NCBI RefSeq assembly: GCF_000982825.1
Contig: NZ_CP011047.1
Coordinates: 2,418,001-2,482,000 of the forward strand
Direction: 5' to 3'
DNA: 64,000 nucleotides
Origin: Cronobacter sakazakii
GTDB taxonomy: Bacteria; Pseudomonadota; Gammaproteobacteria; Enterobacterales; Enterobacteriaceae
Part shown: positions 52,779 through 61,333 of the stretch, one piece after another
Layout of the letters: each line of letters begins with the position of its first letter
Numbering within the stretch: position 1 is the first letter of the stretch
Program-made: the position numbers and the translations under genes
Notes under the pieces: generated by a model
Database searches by the model: none
What the model saw: only the letters and a program-made list of their open reading frames with translations
What the model was told of the DNA's origin: nothing

Positions 52779-53351
52779 TTACTCGGCGCGGCCCATGTAG
52801 CGGCGCTCGGCGATATGCACGCGGATTTTTTCACCGGCGCTCAGGTATTCCGGCACCTGAATGACAACGCCCGTTGAGAGCGTGGCAGGCTTGGAGCGGG
52901 CGCTCGCGGAGGCACCTTTGATGCCGGGCGCGGTTTCCACAATTTCCAGATCCACCGTCTGCGGCAGTTCGAGCGCCAGCAGCTGGCCGTCCCAGGTCAG
53001 CACCTGCATGTCCGGCATGCCGCCTTCCGGCATAAACAGCAGCTCTTCTTCAATCTGGTCTTTGGTAAAGGTATACGGCGTATAATCTTCTTTATCCATA
53101 AAGACATACTCGTTGCCGTCGACGTAGGAGAAATCGACAAAACGACGCGTCAGCGTAATGGTGTCCAGAATATCGTCGCCTTTAAAACGCTCTTCCACTT
53201 TCTGCCCGGTACGGACATCAGAGAAGCGCATTTTGTACAGCGTAGCCGCGCCGCGCGCGCTCGGCGACTGAATATCGATATCTTTCACAATCAGCAGTTT
53301 GCCGTTGTAATTCAGCACCATACCTTTTTTAATTTCATTCGCTCTTGGCAT
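52779..53351 (-). CDS. efpL: Elongation factor P-like protein EfpL (YeiP)
   Basis: EF-P paralogue that relieves ribosome stalling at polyproline and other motifs. 190 residues, as in E. coli YeiP. Three-domain EF-P fold. At the position of the modified lysine of EF-P, the loop SPSARGAAT carries Arg, the mark of the unmodified EfpL subfamily. ATG at 53351. Confidence 0.95.
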   Translation of the reverse strand: MPRANEIKKGMVLNYNGKLLIVKDIDIQSPSARGAATLYKMRFSDVRTGQKVEERFKGDDILDTITLTRRFVDFSYVDGNEYVFMDKEDYTPYTFTKDQIEEELLFMPEGGMPDMQVLTWDGQLLALELPQTVDLEIVETAPGIKGASASARSKPATLSTGVVIQVPEYLSAGEKIRVHIAERRYMGRAE

Positions 53352-53542
53352 CGACGTGTCCTGTTAAGCTGGAATATGCAAAATATCGCGACAAGTTACT
53401 CGCGAGGCACGCGCCAGGCAAGCGGAATTACGTACATTGCGAGACGTACCGAAAAAGTCGCGCGCGGTGAGTTTTTCGACATCAGTGCTGTACCCGGCGA
53501 GGCAAAACGCTACAATGCCCGGCTTTCACGCGAGGAGCCGCA

Positions 53543-53838
53543 ATGCCGATTTCCATCTGTCTCGTCCTGCCTGAAGAAACGGCTACCGTTTATCGTCTGA
53601 TCCCGAAGTTCGCCGGCCTGCATGCTGCGCAGGCTATCCGCCAGCGTATCGGCGAGCGCGTCGCCTGCGCGCTGGTGGCGTATGACGGTGCAGAGCCGGT
53701 GGGCTTTACGCTCGGCTATGAATCGGCGCCATGCTTATGCTGCTTTTCCGCAACGGTTACCAGGTTATCGGGCTGGAAAAGAAGGGCGAGGTGGCTGATT
53801 ACCGGCTGCTGCTTGAAAAATCACTGACCGACGCCTGA
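53543..53838 (+). pseudogene. GNAT-family acetyltransferase remnant (internal deletion and frame change)
   Basis: Start ATG 53543 with a strong RBS GAGGAG. The first about 60 codons give a GNAT N-terminus (CALVAYDGAEPVGFTLGYES). The frame then goes out of phase. In another frame the sequence from about 53733 gives a good GNAT C-terminus, AMLMLLFRNGYQVIGLEKKGE to SLTDA, ending at TGA 53836-53838. The middle, which in the family contains the acetyl-CoA loop (R/Q-x-x-G-x-G/A) and the SWLGGV-like strand, is missing. Deletion of about 50 codons near 53727-53733 explains both the gap and the frame change. Non-functional. Confidence 0.7.
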
Positions 53839-53857
53839 GCGTCGTCACGGAGAATGT

Positions 53858-54112
53858 ATGGAATGTCGCCCCGACTGCGGTGCCTGCTGCACCGCACCGT
53901 CTATCTCAAGCCCGATCCCGGGCATGCCCGACGGCAAACCGGCCAATACGCCCTGCGTCCAGCTCGACGAACGCCTGCGCTGTAAGCTCTTTGGCTCGCC
54001 GCTGCGCCCGAAAGTCTGCGGCGGCCTTCAGCCTTCGAAAGAGATGTGCGGCGAAAGCCGCCACGAGGCGATGACCTTTCTTATTCACCTTGAGGCGCTG
54101 ACCGCGCCTTAA
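53858..54112 (+). CDS. yeiW: UPF0153 (YkgJ-type zinc/iron-chelating) protein YeiW
   Basis: 84 residues, as in E. coli YeiW. CxxCxxCC motif at the N-terminus (ECRPDCGACCTAP), further cysteines in LRCKLF, KVCGG and EMCGE, the pattern of the YkgJ-like metal-cluster family. Function unknown. Its stop overlaps that of convergent setB by 3 bases. Confidence 0.93.
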   Translation: MECRPDCGACCTAPSISSPIPGMPDGKPANTPCVQLDERLRCKLFGSPLRPKVCGGLQPSKEMCGESRHEAMTFLIHLEALTAP

Positions 54113-55290
54113 ACGTCCTTAATGCGCCACAAACACCAGACCGCGCCTGCGGTCATCGCCAGCGCCACATAAAACACCGCGTGGTAGTTGAGAAGCTCCG
54201 CAATCACGCCCGCAAGCGATCCGGCGATGATCCAGCCCACGCGGGTGGTGTTGGTGTACAGCGTGGTCGCCGCACCCGCCTGGCCTGGCATTAGATCCTG
54301 AAAATAGAGCATGCCGATACCGGCCAGAATGCCGATATAAATGGCGTTCAGCAGCTGTAAAGCCAGCAGCAGCGCCGGGCTGTGCAGCGTCAGCATGCCG
54401 AGATAAAACAGCACGCCTGCCGCCACCGCGACCCGCATCAGAAAGCGTTTACCGAATTTACGGGCGTAGAAGCCTGCAATCAGCATCACCGGGATCTCAA
54501 GCCCGGCGGCAGCGCCCATCATCACGCCCGCCAGTTTTTCCGGCAGGCGCAGCTCGTTAATCAGATACAGCGGCATATTAATGATGTAGAGACTGTTGGT
54601 GCCCCACATCAGCGTACACACCGAAAAGAGCAACAGCGCGTCGCGCCGGTTACGGCGCGGCGCTTCCAGCGGCGCGGCGGTGGCGAGCGGCTCTTTACGC
54701 ATGGAGGGCAAAAAGCACCAGACCATCAGCGCGCAAAGCACAAACGCCGCCGCCGCGCTGATATACATCACCTGAAAGCCGAACCCCATCGCCAGCGCGT
54801 ACGCCAGCGGCGGCCCCACCACCCAGGCGAGCGATACCTGCGCGCGCAGCACCGAGCTGAACATCACCGCCTCGCGCCCGGTGCGATCGGCATGCTCGCG
54901 CGCCAGCGCGAACATCTGCGGGTTGGCGGTCGAACCAAAACTGCTCAGGAACACACCGACAAACAGCAAAATGAAATAGTTGCGGTTCCAGGCAAACAAC
55001 AGGCACGCCAGCGCGCCCAGCAGGCAGCAGGCGAAAATCAGGGATTTACGGTCGCCCTTACGATCCGAGCGCCCGGCCAGAAACTGGCTGACGAAAATAC
55101 CGATAATCGCACTACCGGTAAAAAAGAAGCCGACCATCGCCGGACGCGCGTGTACCTCTTCCGTCAGAAACAGGCTCAGCGTCGGGGTTTGCAGCGCGCC
55201 CGCAATACCGGTGAGAAAAGCAACAATCAGAAACGAGGCTGATGTGAAATCGAGCGGACGCCGCGGGGCCGCGAGGGAGTCGTTTTGCAT
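54109..55290 (-). CDS. setB: Sugar efflux transporter SetB
   Basis: MFS proton-driven exporter of sugars (lactose and glucose in E. coli); reported also to affect chromosome segregation. 393 residues from the ATG at 55290 (MQNDSLAAPRR), the E. coli length; upstream in-frame codons lack homology. Twelve helices; AGRSDRKGDRKSL is the MFS loop motif, and FGSTANPQMFALAREHAD is conserved in Set proteins. It is divergent from fruB. Confidence 0.95.
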   Translation of the reverse strand: MQNDSLAAPRRPLDFTSASFLIVAFLTGIAGALQTPTLSLFLTEEVHARPAMVGFFFTGSAIIGIFVSQFLAGRSDRKGDRKSLIFACCLLGALACLLFAWNRNYFILLFVGVFLSSFGSTANPQMFALAREHADRTGREAVMFSSVLRAQVSLAWVVGPPLAYALAMGFGFQVMYISAAAAFVLCALMVWCFLPSMRKEPLATAAPLEAPRRNRRDALLLFSVCTLMWGTNSLYIINMPLYLINELRLPEKLAGVMMGAAAGLEIPVMLIAGFYARKFGKRFLMRVAVAAGVLFYLGMLTLHSPALLLALQLLNAIYIGILAGIGMLYFQDLMPGQAGAATTLYTNTTRVGWIIAGSLAGVIAELLNYHAVFYVALAMTAGAVWCLWRIKDV

Positions 55291-55560
55291 AGCGTAAGCA
55301 GTATCGGTAAAGAAGGGGCGGAGTTTACGCCTCTTGTCATTATTTGAACAGCGACCCGACGCCACGACGCCACAAAAAATCAAAATAGCATTTCATAATC
55401 ATTTTGCCGCTTTGCTGAAGCGAGCTGAACCATCCCTGAAAAAAGCTGAACCTGGCACCCGCCGCGTTTCACTAAAGGGTGAAATGTGCGGGATCTCTAA
55501 TATTCAACACGTGAATAACGGCTTTTCTTGCGCACAGAGCACGGAGAATGCAGACTTTCT

Positions 55561-55574
55561 TGAAACGTTTCAGC
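55561..55574. promoter_or_regulatory. Cra (FruR) operator 1 of fruBKA
   Basis: TGAAACGTTTCAGC matches the Cra consensus perfectly (TGAAnCGnTTCA). Cra represses fruBKA unless fructose 1-phosphate is bound. Confidence 0.9.
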
Positions 55575-55626
55575 GTTGTCTCGTTTTGCTCATTTGGCGT
55601 GACAACGCTCTTTTTCTCACAACGGC

Positions 55627-55640
55627 TGAAACGATTCGGG
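55627..55640. promoter_or_regulatory. Cra (FruR) operator 2 of fruBKA
   Basis: TGAAACGATTCGGG, a slightly weaker Cra site, 66 bp downstream of the first and 20 bp before the fruB ATG. The tandem layout matches E. coli. I see nothing else notable in 55291-55560. Confidence 0.85.
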
Positions 55641-55659
55641 TTCAGCAAGCGAGGAGACC

Positions 55660-56793
55660 ATGTTCCAGTTATCTGTTCAGGATATCCATCCCGGCGCTCA
55701 TGCCGGAGATAAAGAAGCCGCGATTCGTCAGGTTGCTGACGCGCTGGTGAAAGCGGGCAACGTCAGCGCCGGTTATGTTGACGGCATGCTGGCCCGCGAG
55801 AAGCAAACCTCCACCTTCTTAGGCAACGGCATCGCCATTCCCCACGGGACGACGGACACGCGCGATCAGGTGCTGAAAACCGGCGTCCAGGTGTTTCAGT
55901 TCCCGCAGGGCGTCGCCTGGGGCGACGATCAGGTAGCGTACGTCGCTATCGGCATCGCGGCCAGCTCCGATGAACACTTAGGCCTGCTGCGTCAGCTCAC
56001 CCATGTGCTGAGCGACGATGCGATTGCTGAACAGCTGAAAACCGCGACTACCGCCGAAGAGCTGCGTGCGCTGCTCATGGGCGAGAAGCAAAGCGCGGGC
56101 ATGAAACTGGACAACGACACCCTCACGCTTGACGTTGCGGCCACGAGCCTTGTGACGTTACAGGCGCTGAACGCCGGTCGTCTCAGCGAAGCGGGCGCGG
56201 TGGATGCGGAGTTCGTAAGCCACGTGATTAACGCTAAACCGCTGAACCTCGGCCAGGGCGTCTGGCTTGCTGACAGCGCGCAGGGCAATCTCGCCAGCGC
56301 GGTCGCGGTGAGCCGTCCGGCGCTGCCGTTCACGCAGGATGGCGAAAACGTCGGCCTGCTGCTGACGGTCGCGGTCGCTGACGATCAGCCGCTGCAGGTA
56401 CTGGGCCGCGTCAGCGAACTGCTGATCGCGAATAAAGCTGACCGTCTGCTGAACGCCGACGCCGCCACGCTGCTGACGCTGCTGACCAGCGATGACGCGC
56501 CAGGCGAAGATGTGCTGAGCGCCGAATTCACCGTGCGTAACGAGCACGGCCTGCACGCCCGTCCTGGCACGGTGCTGGTGAACACCATCAAACAGTTTAA
56601 CAGCGATGTCACCGTCACCAACCTTGACGGCACCGGTAAACCGGCGAATGGCCGCAGCCTGATGAAAGTCGTGGCGCTCGGCGTTAAGAAAGGCCATCGC
56701 CTGCGCTTTACCGCACAGGGCGACGATGCGCAGGCGGCGCTGGACGCCATCGGCGAAGCCATCAACGCGGGTCTCGGGGAGGGCGCAGCATGA
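55660..56793 (+). CDS. fruB: Fructose PTS diphosphoryl transfer protein FruB (IIA-HPr)
   Basis: Carries phosphate from enzyme I to FruA. It has 377 residues (376 in E. coli). N-terminal EIIA domain with active His62 (AIPHGTTD), a linker region, and a C-terminal HPr-like (FPr) domain with its own active His in NEHGLHARPGT. RBS GAGGAG. First gene of fruBKA; overlaps fruK by 4 bp (ATGA). Confidence 0.97.
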   Translation: MFQLSVQDIHPGAHAGDKEAAIRQVADALVKAGNVSAGYVDGMLAREKQTSTFLGNGIAIPHGTTDTRDQVLKTGVQVFQFPQGVAWGDDQVAYVAIGIAASSDEHLGLLRQLTHVLSDDAIAEQLKTATTAEELRALLMGEKQSAGMKLDNDTLTLDVAATSLVTLQALNAGRLSEAGAVDAEFVSHVINAKPLNLGQGVWLADSAQGNLASAVAVSRPALPFTQDGENVGLLLTVAVADDQPLQVLGRVSELLIANKADRLLNADAATLLTLLTSDDAPGEDVLSAEFTVRNEHGLHARPGTVLVNTIKQFNSDVTVTNLDGTGKPANGRSLMKVVALGVKKGHRLRFTAQGDDAQAALDAIGEAINAGLGEGAA

Positions 56794-57728
56794 GCAGACG
56801 TGTCGCCACTATTACTCTCAACCCGGCATATGACCTGGTAGGTTACTGCGCAGAGATTGAGCGCGGCGAAGTTAACCTCGTGCGGACCACCGGCCTGCAC
56901 GCTGCGGGTAAAGGCATTAACGTCGCCAAAGTGCTCAAAGATTTAGGTATCGACGTCACCGTGGGCGGTTTTCTGGGTAAAGATAACCAGGACGGCTTTC
57001 AGCAGCTGTTCAGCGAACTTGGTATCGCCAACCGTTTCCAGGTGGTGCAGGGCCGCACCCGCATTAACGTCAAACTGACGGAAAAAGACGGGGAAGTGAC
57101 CGACCTTAACTTCTCCGGTTTTGAAGTGACGCCTGCCGACTGGGAGCGTTTCGTTAATGACTCCTTAACCTGGCTTGGCCAGTTCGACATGGTGTGCGTC
57201 AGCGGCAGCCTGCCATCGGGCGTTTCTCCGGAAGCGTTCACCGACTGGATGACCCGTCTGCGCAGCCAGTGTCCGTGCATTATCTTCGACAGCAGCCGCG
57301 AGGCGCTGGTCGCGGGGCTGAAAGCCGCGCCGTGGCTGGTGAAACCGAATCGCCGCGAGCTGGAGATCTGGGCTGGCCGCAAGCTGCCGGAACTCAAAGA
57401 TGTTATCGAGGCGGCTCACGCGCTTCGCGAACAGGGGATCGCCCATGTGGTGATCTCTCTGGGCGCGGAAGGGGCGCTGTGGGTGAACGCGTCGGGTGAA
57501 TGGATCGCCAAACCGCCGTCCTGTGACGTCGTCAGTACGGTCGGGGCAGGGGATTCCATGGTTGGCGGCCTGATTTACGGCTTGCTGATGCGTGAATCCA
57601 GTGAACATACCCTACGTCTTGCAACGGCGGTGGCGGCGCTGGCGGTCAGCCAGAGCAACGTCGGCATCACCGACAGGACACAGTTGGCCGCAATGATGGC
57701 GCGTGTCGACTTAAAACCCTTCCACTAA
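56790..57728 (+). CDS. fruK: 1-phosphofructokinase FruK
   Basis: Phosphorylates fructose 1-phosphate to fructose 1,6-bisphosphate. 312 residues, as in E. coli. PfkB/ribokinase family: signature 1 (GKGINVAKVLKDLG) and signature 2 VGAGDSMVGG, with catalytic Asp. It overlaps fruB; fruA follows after 16 bp. Confidence 0.97.
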   Translation: MSRRVATITLNPAYDLVGYCAEIERGEVNLVRTTGLHAAGKGINVAKVLKDLGIDVTVGGFLGKDNQDGFQQLFSELGIANRFQVVQGRTRINVKLTEKDGEVTDLNFSGFEVTPADWERFVNDSLTWLGQFDMVCVSGSLPSGVSPEAFTDWMTRLRSQCPCIIFDSSREALVAGLKAAPWLVKPNRRELEIWAGRKLPELKDVIEAAHALREQGIAHVVISLGAEGALWVNASGEWIAKPPSCDVVSTVGAGDSMVGGLIYGLLMRESSEHTLRLATAVAALAVSQSNVGITDRTQLAAMMARVDLKPFH

Positions 57729-57744
57729 CAGCAGGAGAGGCATA

Positions 57745-59442
57745 ATGAAAACGCTGCTGATTATCGAGCCCGGGTGTGGACAGGCCCGCGCTTATATGGC
57801 GAAAACGCTGCTTGGCGCCGCCGCGCAAAAAGCACAGCTGGAATTAACCGATAACCCGAACGATGCGGAACTGGCGATTGTTATCGGCAGTGCCGTACCG
57901 GCAGACGCATCCCTGAATGGCAAAAAGGTTTATCTCGGCGATATTAATCGCGCCGTGGCGCACCCGGAGCTGTTTTTAAGCGAAGCGAAATCGAATGCGA
58001 AGACGTATACCGCGCCTGTCGTCGCCGCGCCTGCGGCAAGCGTAAACGCCAGCGGCCCGAAACGCATTGTGGCGGTCACGGCCTGCCCGACCGGCGTGGC
58101 GCACACCTTTATGGCGGCGGAAGCAATTGAAACCGAAGCCAAAAAACGCGGCTGGTGGGTGAAAGTGGAAACGCGCGGCTCTGTCGGCGCGGGTAACGCG
58201 ATTACGCCGGAAGAAGTGGCGCAGGCGGATCTGGTCATCGTGGCGGCGGATATCGAAGTGGATCTGGCGAAATTCGCCGGGAAGCCGATGTATCGCACCT
58301 CAACGGGTCTGGCGCTGAAGAAAACCGCGCAGGAATTCGACAAAGCGGTGGCGGAAGCCAAACCGTATCAGCCAGCAGGCGCAGGCACCGTGGCGACCGA
58401 TAAAAAAGAGCAGAGCGGCGCGGGTCCGTACCGTCATCTGTTGACCGGCGTCTCCTATATGCTGCCAATGGTGGTGGCGGGCGGTCTGCTGATTGCGCTC
58501 TCGTTTGTGTTCGGCATCGAAGCCTTTAAACAGGAAGGAACGCTGGCGGCGGCGCTGATGAAAATCGGCGGCGGCTCCGCGTTTGCCCTGATGGTGCCGG
58601 TACTGGCCGGTTATATCGCGTTCTCCATCGCCGACCGTCCGGGCCTCACGCCGGGTCTTATCGGCGGTATGCTGGCGGTCAGCACCGGTTCCGGCTTTAT
58701 CGGCGGCATCATCGCGGGTTTCCTGGCCGGTTACGTGGCGAAAGCCATCAGCGGCAAAGTGAAGCTGCCGCAGAGTATGGAGGCGCTGAAGCCAATCCTT
58801 ATCATTCCGCTGTTCTCCAGCCTGATTGTGGGTCTGGCGATGATTTACGTGATCGGTACGCCGGTGGCTAAAATCCTGGCGGGCCTGACCGCATGGCTGC
58901 AGGGCATGGGTACGGCGAACGCCGTCCTGCTGGGCGCTATCCTCGGTGCCATGATGTGTACCGATATGGGCGGCCCGGTGAACAAAGCGGCGTATGCGTT
59001 TGGCGTGGGGCTGCTGAGTTCCCAGGTCTATGCGCCGATGGCGGCGATCATGGCGGCCGGTATGGTTCCGCCGCTGGCGATGGGTATCGCTACCCTGGTG
59101 GCGCGTCGTAAATTCGACAAAGGCCAGCAGGAGGGCGGCAAAGCGGCGCTGGTGCTGGGCCTGTGCTTTATCTCCGAAGGCGCTATCCCGTTCGCGGCGC
59201 GTGACCCGATGCGTGTGATCCCGTGCTGTATCGTGGGCGGTGCGCTGACTGGCGCTATCTCCATGGCGATTGGTGCGAAACTAATGGCACCGCACGGCGG
59301 TCTGTTCGTCCTGCTGATCCCAGGCGCTATCAGCCCGGTGCTGGGCTACCTGCTCGCCATTGTGGCAGGTTCGCTGCTGGCGGGTCTGGTGTATGCCTTC
59401 CTGAAACGTCCGGAAAGCGAACTGGCGGCGAAAGCGGCCTGA
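57745..59442 (+). CDS. fruA: Fructose PTS permease FruA (IIB'BC)
   Basis: Membrane permease that imports fructose as fructose 1-phosphate. It has 565 residues (563 in E. coli). N-terminal B' domain (about 1-95), active EIIB domain with the phosphocysteine in AVTACPTGVAHTFM, then the EIIC membrane domain (about 225-555) with GGSAFALMVPVLAGYIAFSIADRPG and a cluster of helices. RBS GGAGAGG. Operon end, with terminator. Confidence 0.97.
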   Translation: MKTLLIIEPGCGQARAYMAKTLLGAAAQKAQLELTDNPNDAELAIVIGSAVPADASLNGKKVYLGDINRAVAHPELFLSEAKSNAKTYTAPVVAAPAASVNASGPKRIVAVTACPTGVAHTFMAAEAIETEAKKRGWWVKVETRGSVGAGNAITPEEVAQADLVIVAADIEVDLAKFAGKPMYRTSTGLALKKTAQEFDKAVAEAKPYQPAGAGTVATDKKEQSGAGPYRHLLTGVSYMLPMVVAGGLLIALSFVFGIEAFKQEGTLAAALMKIGGGSAFALMVPVLAGYIAFSIADRPGLTPGLIGGMLAVSTGSGFIGGIIAGFLAGYVAKAISGKVKLPQSMEALKPILIIPLFSSLIVGLAMIYVIGTPVAKILAGLTAWLQGMGTANAVLLGAILGAMMCTDMGGPVNKAAYAFGVGLLSSQVYAPMAAIMAAGMVPPLAMGIATLVARRKFDKGQQEGGKAALVLGLCFISEGAIPFAARDPMRVIPCCIVGGALTGAISMAIGAKLMAPHGGLFVLLIPGAISPVLGYLLAIVAGSLLAGLVYAFLKRPESELAAKAA

Positions 59443-59449
59443 TGCTGAT

Positions 59450-59478
59450 AACTCCCTGCTCCGGCAGGGAGTTTTTTA
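59450..59478 (+). terminator. fruA intrinsic terminator
   Basis: AACTCCCTGC / GCAGGGAGTT stem with loop TCCG followed by TTTTTATC. Confidence 0.93.
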
Positions 59479-59570
59479 TCCCCCTCTGTATTCCCCGTTA
59501 CACGTCTTTTTTGCCCTCTGCGCCATTTGCGTCAACACTTAACTCTTTGTATCGCTTAAAGGAGGACGCT

Positions 59571-60401
59571 GTGCTGCGCTCAATCGCCACGCTGTGTGTC
59601 GCCGGAACCCTGCCGGAAAAGCTGCGCGCCATCGCGCAGGCCGGTTTCGACGGCGTCGAGATATTTGAACCCGATTTCACGGAGTGGGGCGAAAGCCCGG
59701 CGCGGCTGGCTACGCTGTGCCGCGAGCTGGGCTTAACCATTTTTCTTTATCAGCCGCTGCGTAACGTTGACGGCGTGCCGCAGGAGGCGTGGCCGCAAAC
59801 GCGCGAGCGCGCGTACCGCACGTTTGAGACGATGCGCGAAATGGGCTGCCGCAGTCTACTGGTATGCAGCAATCTGGAGGCGGACAGCAGCGCCGATCCG
59901 GCGCGGCAGACGGAGGATTTAGCGCGCCTCGCGGAGATCGCGGCCGAGTTTGACGCGCGGGTGGGGTATGAGGCGCTCGCCTGGGGCCGCCATGTGAACC
60001 GCTACACGCAGGCCTGGGAGCGGGTGAGAGCCGTGGATCATCCGGCGCTCGGCCTGGTGTTAGACAGCTTTCACGTGCTGGCGCGCGGAGATACGCTGGC
60101 GCTTAAGGACATTGCGCCTGAGAAAATCTTCTTTACGCAGTGCGCCGATGCTCCGCATAAGGATTTATCGCTGGAGGCCTGGAGCCGCCACTTTCGCGCG
60201 TATCCGGGCGAAGGTAGCCTGCCGGTGGTGGATTTCGCGCGCACATTAATGGCGAGCGGATATCAGGGGCCGTGGTCGCTTGAGGTGTTCAGCGATGCGT
60301 GGCAGCAGGCACCCGCCGAAGAGAGCGCCCGCGCCGGGTTGGCCTCGCTAGACTGGCTTGCGGCGCAGCTTAACGCGCCGCGCCGCGAGGGAGAGGTGTA
60401 A
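59571..60401 (+). CDS. TIM-barrel sugar-phosphate isomerase/epimerase-family protein, 3-dehydroshikimate dehydratase-like
   Basis: 276 residues from GTG 59571 (RBS AAAGGAGG). Xylose-isomerase-like TIM barrel. Likely metal ligands: Glu in GYEALAWG, Asp in VLDSFH, Gln in FTQCADAP and Glu in WSLEVFSD. This set and the overall sequence resemble the N-terminal domain of QuiC1-type 3-dehydroshikimate dehydratases, which convert dehydroshikimate to protocatechuate. The C-terminal HPPD-like domain found in QuiC1 is absent. Activity is inferred. It is not in K-12 at this position, where psuKG and others lie between fruA and nfo. Stop abuts that of convergent nfo. Confidence 0.75.
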   Translation: MLRSIATLCVAGTLPEKLRAIAQAGFDGVEIFEPDFTEWGESPARLATLCRELGLTIFLYQPLRNVDGVPQEAWPQTRERAYRTFETMREMGCRSLLVCSNLEADSSADPARQTEDLARLAEIAAEFDARVGYEALAWGRHVNRYTQAWERVRAVDHPALGLVLDSFHVLARGDTLALKDIAPEKIFFTQCADAPHKDLSLEAWSRHFRAYPGEGSLPVVDFARTLMASGYQGPWSLEVFSDAWQQAPAEESARAGLASLDWLAAQLNAPRREGEV

Positions 60402-61259
60402 TTACGCCTGCGCGCCGCCCGTTTGCTGGGCCTTCAGCCAGGCGATTTCTTCATTCCAGATATCGGGATTAATGGTTTCCAGAATCAGCGGAATGTTGTC
60501 GAAATGCGACTGCTGCATGATCCAGCGAAACGGCGTAAAGCCGATATTACCTTCGCCCAGGCTGTGGTGACGGTCGACGCGGCTTGCGAAAGTACTTTTG
60601 GCGTCATTGAGGTGCATCCCGCGCAGATACTGAAAGCCGACGATGCGGTCGAACTCGGCGAAGGTTTTCTCGCAGTCTTCTTCGGTGCGCAGATCGTAAC
60701 CCGCGGCGAAGGCGTGGCAGGTATCAATGCACACGCCGACGCGGGATTTGTCTTCCACCTGATCGATAATCGCCGCCAGATGCTCAAAGCGGAAACCGAG
60801 GTTGCTGCCCTGGCCTGCGGTGTTTTCAATCACTGCCGTCACGCCTTCGGTTTTATCGAGCGCGATATTTACCGACTCGGCGATGCGCGACAAACACGCT
60901 TCTTCGCTTAACTGCTGAAGGTGGCTGCCGGGGTGGAAGTTCAGCAGCGTCAGGCCGAGCTGCGCGCAGCGCGCCAGCTCGTCGATAAACGCCGCGCGGG
61001 ATTTCTCCAGCGCTTCCGGCTCCGGGTGGCCTAAGTTAATCAGAAAACTGTCGTGCGGCAGGATCTGACCGGGGCCGTAGCCATGCTTGCGGCAGGCGGC
61101 TTTGAACTCGTCGATGACGGCAGGCGTCAGCGCCGCCGCGCGCCACTGGCGCTGGTTTTTGGTAAACAGCGCAAAGGCTGTCGCGCCAATTTCCGCCGCG
61201 CGGGCCGGGGCATTCGCCACCCCGCCCGATGCGCTGACGTGCGCGCCTATAAACTTCAT
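60402..61259 (-). CDS. nfo: Endonuclease IV (AP endonuclease) Nfo
   Basis: Zinc-dependent AP endonuclease of base-excision repair; in E. coli part of the SoxRS regulon. 285 residues from the second of two adjacent ATGs (61259; the first at 61262 is closer than ideal to AGGAG). All nine metal ligands are visible, e.g. His in LPHDSFLINLGHP and NFHPGSH, Glu in IENTAG, Asp/His in CIDTCH, His in GMHLNDAK, Asp/His in DRHHSLG, and Glu in LETINP. Confidence 0.96.
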   Translation of the reverse strand: MKFIGAHVSASGGVANAPARAAEIGATAFALFTKNQRQWRAAALTPAVIDEFKAACRKHGYGPGQILPHDSFLINLGHPEPEALEKSRAAFIDELARCAQLGLTLLNFHPGSHLQQLSEEACLSRIAESVNIALDKTEGVTAVIENTAGQGSNLGFRFEHLAAIIDQVEDKSRVGVCIDTCHAFAAGYDLRTEEDCEKTFAEFDRIVGFQYLRGMHLNDAKSTFASRVDRHHSLGEGNIGFTPFRWIMQQSHFDNIPLILETINPDIWNEEIAWLKAQQTGGAQA

Positions 61260-61333
61260 CATTTTCTCCTGTCATACCCGCAAAAGGGGGAACGTTTTAT
61301 CATAGCGGACAGAGCAGGGAAAGGCGTGCCGCT

